Origin: Anopheles merus
Lineage: Eukaryota; Arthropoda; Insecta; Diptera; Culicidae
NCBI RefSeq assembly: GCF_017562075.2
Contig: NC_054083.1
Coordinates: 5,191,948 to 5,255,947 of the forward strand
DNA: 64,000 nt
Direction of reading: 5' to 3'
Under the pieces are notes generated by a model. That model had not been told where the DNA came from. It worked only from the letters and a program-made list of their open reading frames with translations, and ran no database searches. Below are positions 53,826 through 64,000 of this stretch, piece by piece; position 1 is the first letter of the stretch, and each line of letters starts with the position of its first letter. Both the position numbers and the translations under genes were made by a program.

Positions 53826-54575
53826 AGCAATGTGTTTTAAAATGACAAGGTGAAGTTAATTAGAGCAAAATGACATTTCTTGACTTGACATAACTGTTCC
53901 GTGGGTTCCGGTATAAAAATCGAGGATGGCTGGTGAGGAGTACTGAAATTTGTATGCAGGGATGGACAGATGTCGCTCACAATGTCGCCCAGCAAAAGCG
54001 ATAAAAATCAACCTTCTAAGTGCATACACCTTGCTCTGAAGCACTACACCTCCTAATATCCATACACCTTGAGATCACACCACCTGATATTTTTAATCCA
54101 CCATGGACGGCTGTTGTCAAATTGAATCTCAAAATGGTAATCTGCCAAATGCTGAGAAGATACCTCTGCTATATGTTACCTCGAATAAGGCCGCGTCTAT
54201 TACTGACATATGTCACAAGTTTGTTTGGGCGCAAAGTTGAACTGCATTTATGCTTATCCTCATTTTCCAGCATTGTTGTTAGATTTAATTAAATCTCTTC
54301 CAAAGGTAATATAATTTACTAATAAACCTTATATCATATTGTATGTTGTGCGCATCCCTGGGTGCTCCTCACAACTACGTTCTTCAGGCAACTATAAATA
54401 AACTACAGGTTCATTCACCGCACGCTTTTCTTTGCAACTAACCGTACATTAAAGTAGCATTCTATTATAATTACTAACAAGCTCTTTCCTTATACACTAA
54501 ACTATCCGTACAGGGTTCGATAATTATTATTGTGTTTAGTGTACAGTGGCCATATCCCTGAATTTTGGAACTAGA
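53826..54575 (+). other. HP1 upstream region
   Basis: No ORF of note. It must include the HP1 promoter and 5' leader. No TATA box chosen. The ATG context at 54572-54579 is TAGAATGAG. Confidence 0.35.
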
Positions 54576-61697
<7,122 letters not shown>

Positions 61698-62148
61698 AAG
61701 GAAATATTTTTTGTATTTTGTGAGCGTCACAGCATTGTTTTCTGCTATGTTTACTGTTTCTTCAGTAATACTCAATCGCCGAAGTGAAAATATGTCCACC
61801 CTATCAGGCAATCAGTCTGCAAGAATGTTATTAAGCAATTCCTATGAAACTATAATCCGGTAGAAAAGCTTAATCGGCTTCACACAAACTTCAAAACATC
61901 GTCAGCGGTCATCCATCATAACATCACGCGACAACAATTTCAAGATCAAGAGCATTGTGTAAAATGATTGAGGAAATATATATATATTTCTAATTGTAAA
62001 ATAAAAATAAAACGAGTAACTTTCTTGCCTGTGATTTTTGCAACACTGCTTCTAGACGACCAAAATGTGTCCCGCGACAATTTTGGCATCATTTTTCTTA
62101 ATGTCGATCAGTAGCCGAAATACTGTCTTTATTACAAACGTACAGGGT

Positions 62149-62468
62149 TTACCAAGTCACTTTGCGATGTGAGCTACATTATTCATCTCACTTGAGACGT
62201 TTTTCTATTCCCACATGCTACTTCATTTGGACCGAAGTAATTCTCTATTCCGCCGCATTCATTGTCATTCAATTTTGAAAAAAAAAAAAATGTGAACATC
62301 TCGGACTGCTCCAGCTAACATCCCCTGTGAAAAGACTTCATATAATGGATGAAAATGAATGCGGCGGTATAGAGAAATATTTCGGGCCAAATGAAGTAGC
62401 ACGTCAGAATAGAAAAACATATTAAGTGAGATGAATTGTACAGCACATATCGCAAAGTGACTTGGTAA
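62149..62468. mobile_element. 320-bp MITE with ~125-bp inverted arms
   Basis: TTACCAAGTCACTTTGCGAT at 62149 is inverted at 62449-62468. Arms continue through TTCATCTCACTT, CTACTTCATTTGG and CCGCCGCATTCATT with gaps. An A13 run lies in the loop. The target duplication is not obvious. Confidence 0.85.
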
Positions 62469-62505
62469 CAACTCAAACTCTAACTCAACTCAAAATTCTC
62501 TCTAA

Positions 62506-62941
62506 GGTCGTGAGGCCACGGTGCTTTCTCAAGCTGAGAAAACATTCTCAAGCACTCATTTAAGTTTCTCGAGCACTCAAAACTTGTTCTCAGACGCGAG
62601 CTCGTGGCCGTCATCAATTTTTCTCACTCTGAGAAACTGATAAAGCCACTCAAGCATTATTTGGAGCTTTAAATAGAAAATAAGTTTTTGATTGCATGTT
62701 TTAAAGCTTTTTCAATTATAAACATTGAATACATTTTCCATAGTGATTATCGAAAAACGAATAGCACAATTGCTTATATTTCAGTAAGCCGATCGCGGCA
62801 TCGTCAACTTTCTCAAAGATTCTCAAAGATTCTCAAACCGATTTTGTGCCGATTCGACAAACGTTGAGAACGTAGGTTTCTCAAAAGCACTCATGAGTGC
62901 TTGAGAAAATGAGCGTTGAGAAACCCCATGGCCCCGCGGCC
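62506..62941. mobile_element. 436-bp MITE rich in TTCTCAA repeats, TAA target
   Basis: Ends GGTCGTGAGGCC and (complement of right) GGCCGCGGGGCC, then TTTCTCAA on both arms. TAA at 62503-62505 and 62942-62944. More than ten TTCTCAA or TTGAGAA heptamers occur inside. PIF/Harbinger-like. Confidence 0.8.
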
Positions 62942-62947
62942 TAAAGG

Positions 62948-63221
62948 GCAAACGATTTCGCATGTTATTCTGCTTTCAATGCTTAAAAAACTGGGTTTCG
63001 CTGATAACTACATTACTTGGCTTCGCTCCTACTTAACCGGTTGCTCTTATCACATAAGTTCGTCCGGAGTCCCTCAAGGAAGTAATCTGGGCCCATTACT
63101 TTCTCTCATTTTTATCAACATTTTTCGCATGTCATCGGAATTTAACGATGCATTAGAGTTATTCGATTTCTGTTTGCCCACGTCAGCGTTTAAGGAAAAA
63201 TTGCGGTTGCGTGATGTGTAA
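62948..63221 (+). pseudogene. Internally deleted Q/T1-like non-LTR fragment
   Basis: RT pieces KKLGFADNYITWLRSYLTG and SSGVPQGSNLGPLL, then an abrupt join to the C-terminal end MSSEFNDALELFDFCLPTSA (compare MSLEFNEVLDLLDFSMS at 25250). All thumb sequence is missing and there is no 5' half. Confidence 0.78.
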
Positions 63222-64000
63222 CGTATATGTCTGAGGTACAGTCAGTCCAAAAAATATTCGTCTAGCTGAATATTTTACAGAAATAGGCGAATTATTGCCA
63301 AAATAGGCATGGAGCGGTAAAAGTAATGATGAGGTTTGATAAAGGTATTACACTCGTATTGCTAAAAATTATTGCACATTAATATATTGCAATAGCAACC
63401 AAAACACATGAAAAAACTTAAAAAGTCGTTTGAAGGGTGAGCAAAACATATTCGTCTGTTTAGTTTTTTTAAAATATTTACGCTGGCCAAGCACTACAAA
63501 GACGTGAATTAAATTTATTATTATCAATCTGCTAGTGACTTCCATTAAATTAATGCATTTCTGTTGTTTCAATTGCTCTTCAAACGATCAGAGAGGCACT
63601 AAAGGCGGGGGAGTTAAATGAATGGAGCATGATGGCATAAATAGTATCTTAATCCTATGCATAACCTATCCTTGCCATTTTTGAAGGTTACAAAATGTGT
63701 GGGAGGCCTCATTCGTTCATTTGATCAGCGGTTGCCCATTTTCTGATACTAATTGTGTGACAAACTGCTGTAATGGGTTAGGAGATAGCTACGGTCGCCA
63801 TGTAATGCGAGGAGCGTATAACCGTACCTTGAGTATCGTCGCGGTAGGTCAGTGTTTCGCTGACATGTATCGAGGTAGAATAATACTTTGTTCGAAGCGG
63901 ACTTTTCAACGTCCAGGCGATCATAGAAACCCAGAAGGGGTTTCCCTTACTGGAAACGTTGGAGTTTAGAAGCCTTACCTTGGGAGCACATAACAGAGGG
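63222..64000. other. No gene recognised
   Basis: At 63237 a TACAGTCAGTCCAAAAAATA sequence with two ATATTCGTCT motifs (63258, 63449) resembles a mariner-type end, but no partner end was found. A 90-codon frame at 63697-63969 has plausible composition but nothing recognisable. Confidence 0.35.

Noticed and set aside
63697..63969. 90-codon frame at the window end
   Set aside because: Composition is acceptable but there is no start context, domain, splice structure or neighbour supporting it; left as unassigned sequence.

Overview
The window looks like a repeat-dense autosomal or pericentromeric piece of a mosquito genome, most likely Anopheles. The evidence is a roughly 200-bp tRNA-derived SINE resembling Anopheles SINE200, present in six copies; several non-LTR retrotransposons whose RT resembles mosquito Q/T1 elements; short insect-type introns; and insect orthologues of conserved single-copy genes. 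The genus is an inference, because no database search was possible. Only about 5 kb is ordinary cellular coding sequence. Most of the rest is nested mobile DNA.

Layout. 1-9812: a tandem arrangement of one young Ty3/Gypsy (17.6/297-like) element, internal-LTR-internal-LTR. The two internal copies are nearly identical, share an in-frame UGA just before the RT catalytic motif, and the shared LTR carries a 1260-bp insertion with its own 11-bp inverted ends. 9813-11420: minus-strand non-LTR retrotransposon, cut by the Gypsy LTR. 11507-12394: two non-autonomous DNA elements. 13072-14156: last coding exon of a two-pore (K2P) potassium channel. It ends in UGA-C followed by 114 further open codons of protein-like sequence, a strong stop-codon readthrough candidate. 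14829-15959: SINE and hAT-like MITE. 16430-20522: an inactivated intron-containing DNA transposase gene facing a gene with a DUF4806-like domain. 21180-25387 and 30437-32870: dispersed GC-rich repeats and two Q/T1-like non-LTR elements. A Mag-like Gypsy element (25388-30436, 5-bp target duplication) is inserted into the second of these.

35501-39875 is a complete minus-strand Gypsy element with 136-bp LTRs and a 5-bp target duplication. Its RT and RNase H have been deleted, and it is pierced by four small transposons. 40587-42246 is a hAT-like element containing a non-LTR fragment. 42771-46120 holds three tightly packed minus-strand genes: HscB iron-sulphur co-chaperone, a 100-residue protein I do not recognise, and N-acetylglucosamine-6-sulfatase. 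The last two are 52 bp apart. 46441-53825 is again MITEs, a 4.08-kb inverted-repeat-bounded element and an 796-bp tandem repeat. 54576-61697 is a four-exon HP1 (chromodomain plus chromoshadow) gene with a GC-AG intron and a 6.5-kb last intron full of SINEs and MITEs. 61.7-64 kb is further MITEs and a deleted non-LTR copy.

The main value of the window is that precise boundaries can be read directly, as target duplications and as empty versus filled sites within the same window. This gives a relative insertion history and defines about a dozen non-autonomous transposon families. The cellular genes are functionally unrelated to one another (ion channel, Fe-S biogenesis, lysosomal sulfatase, heterochromatin protein).
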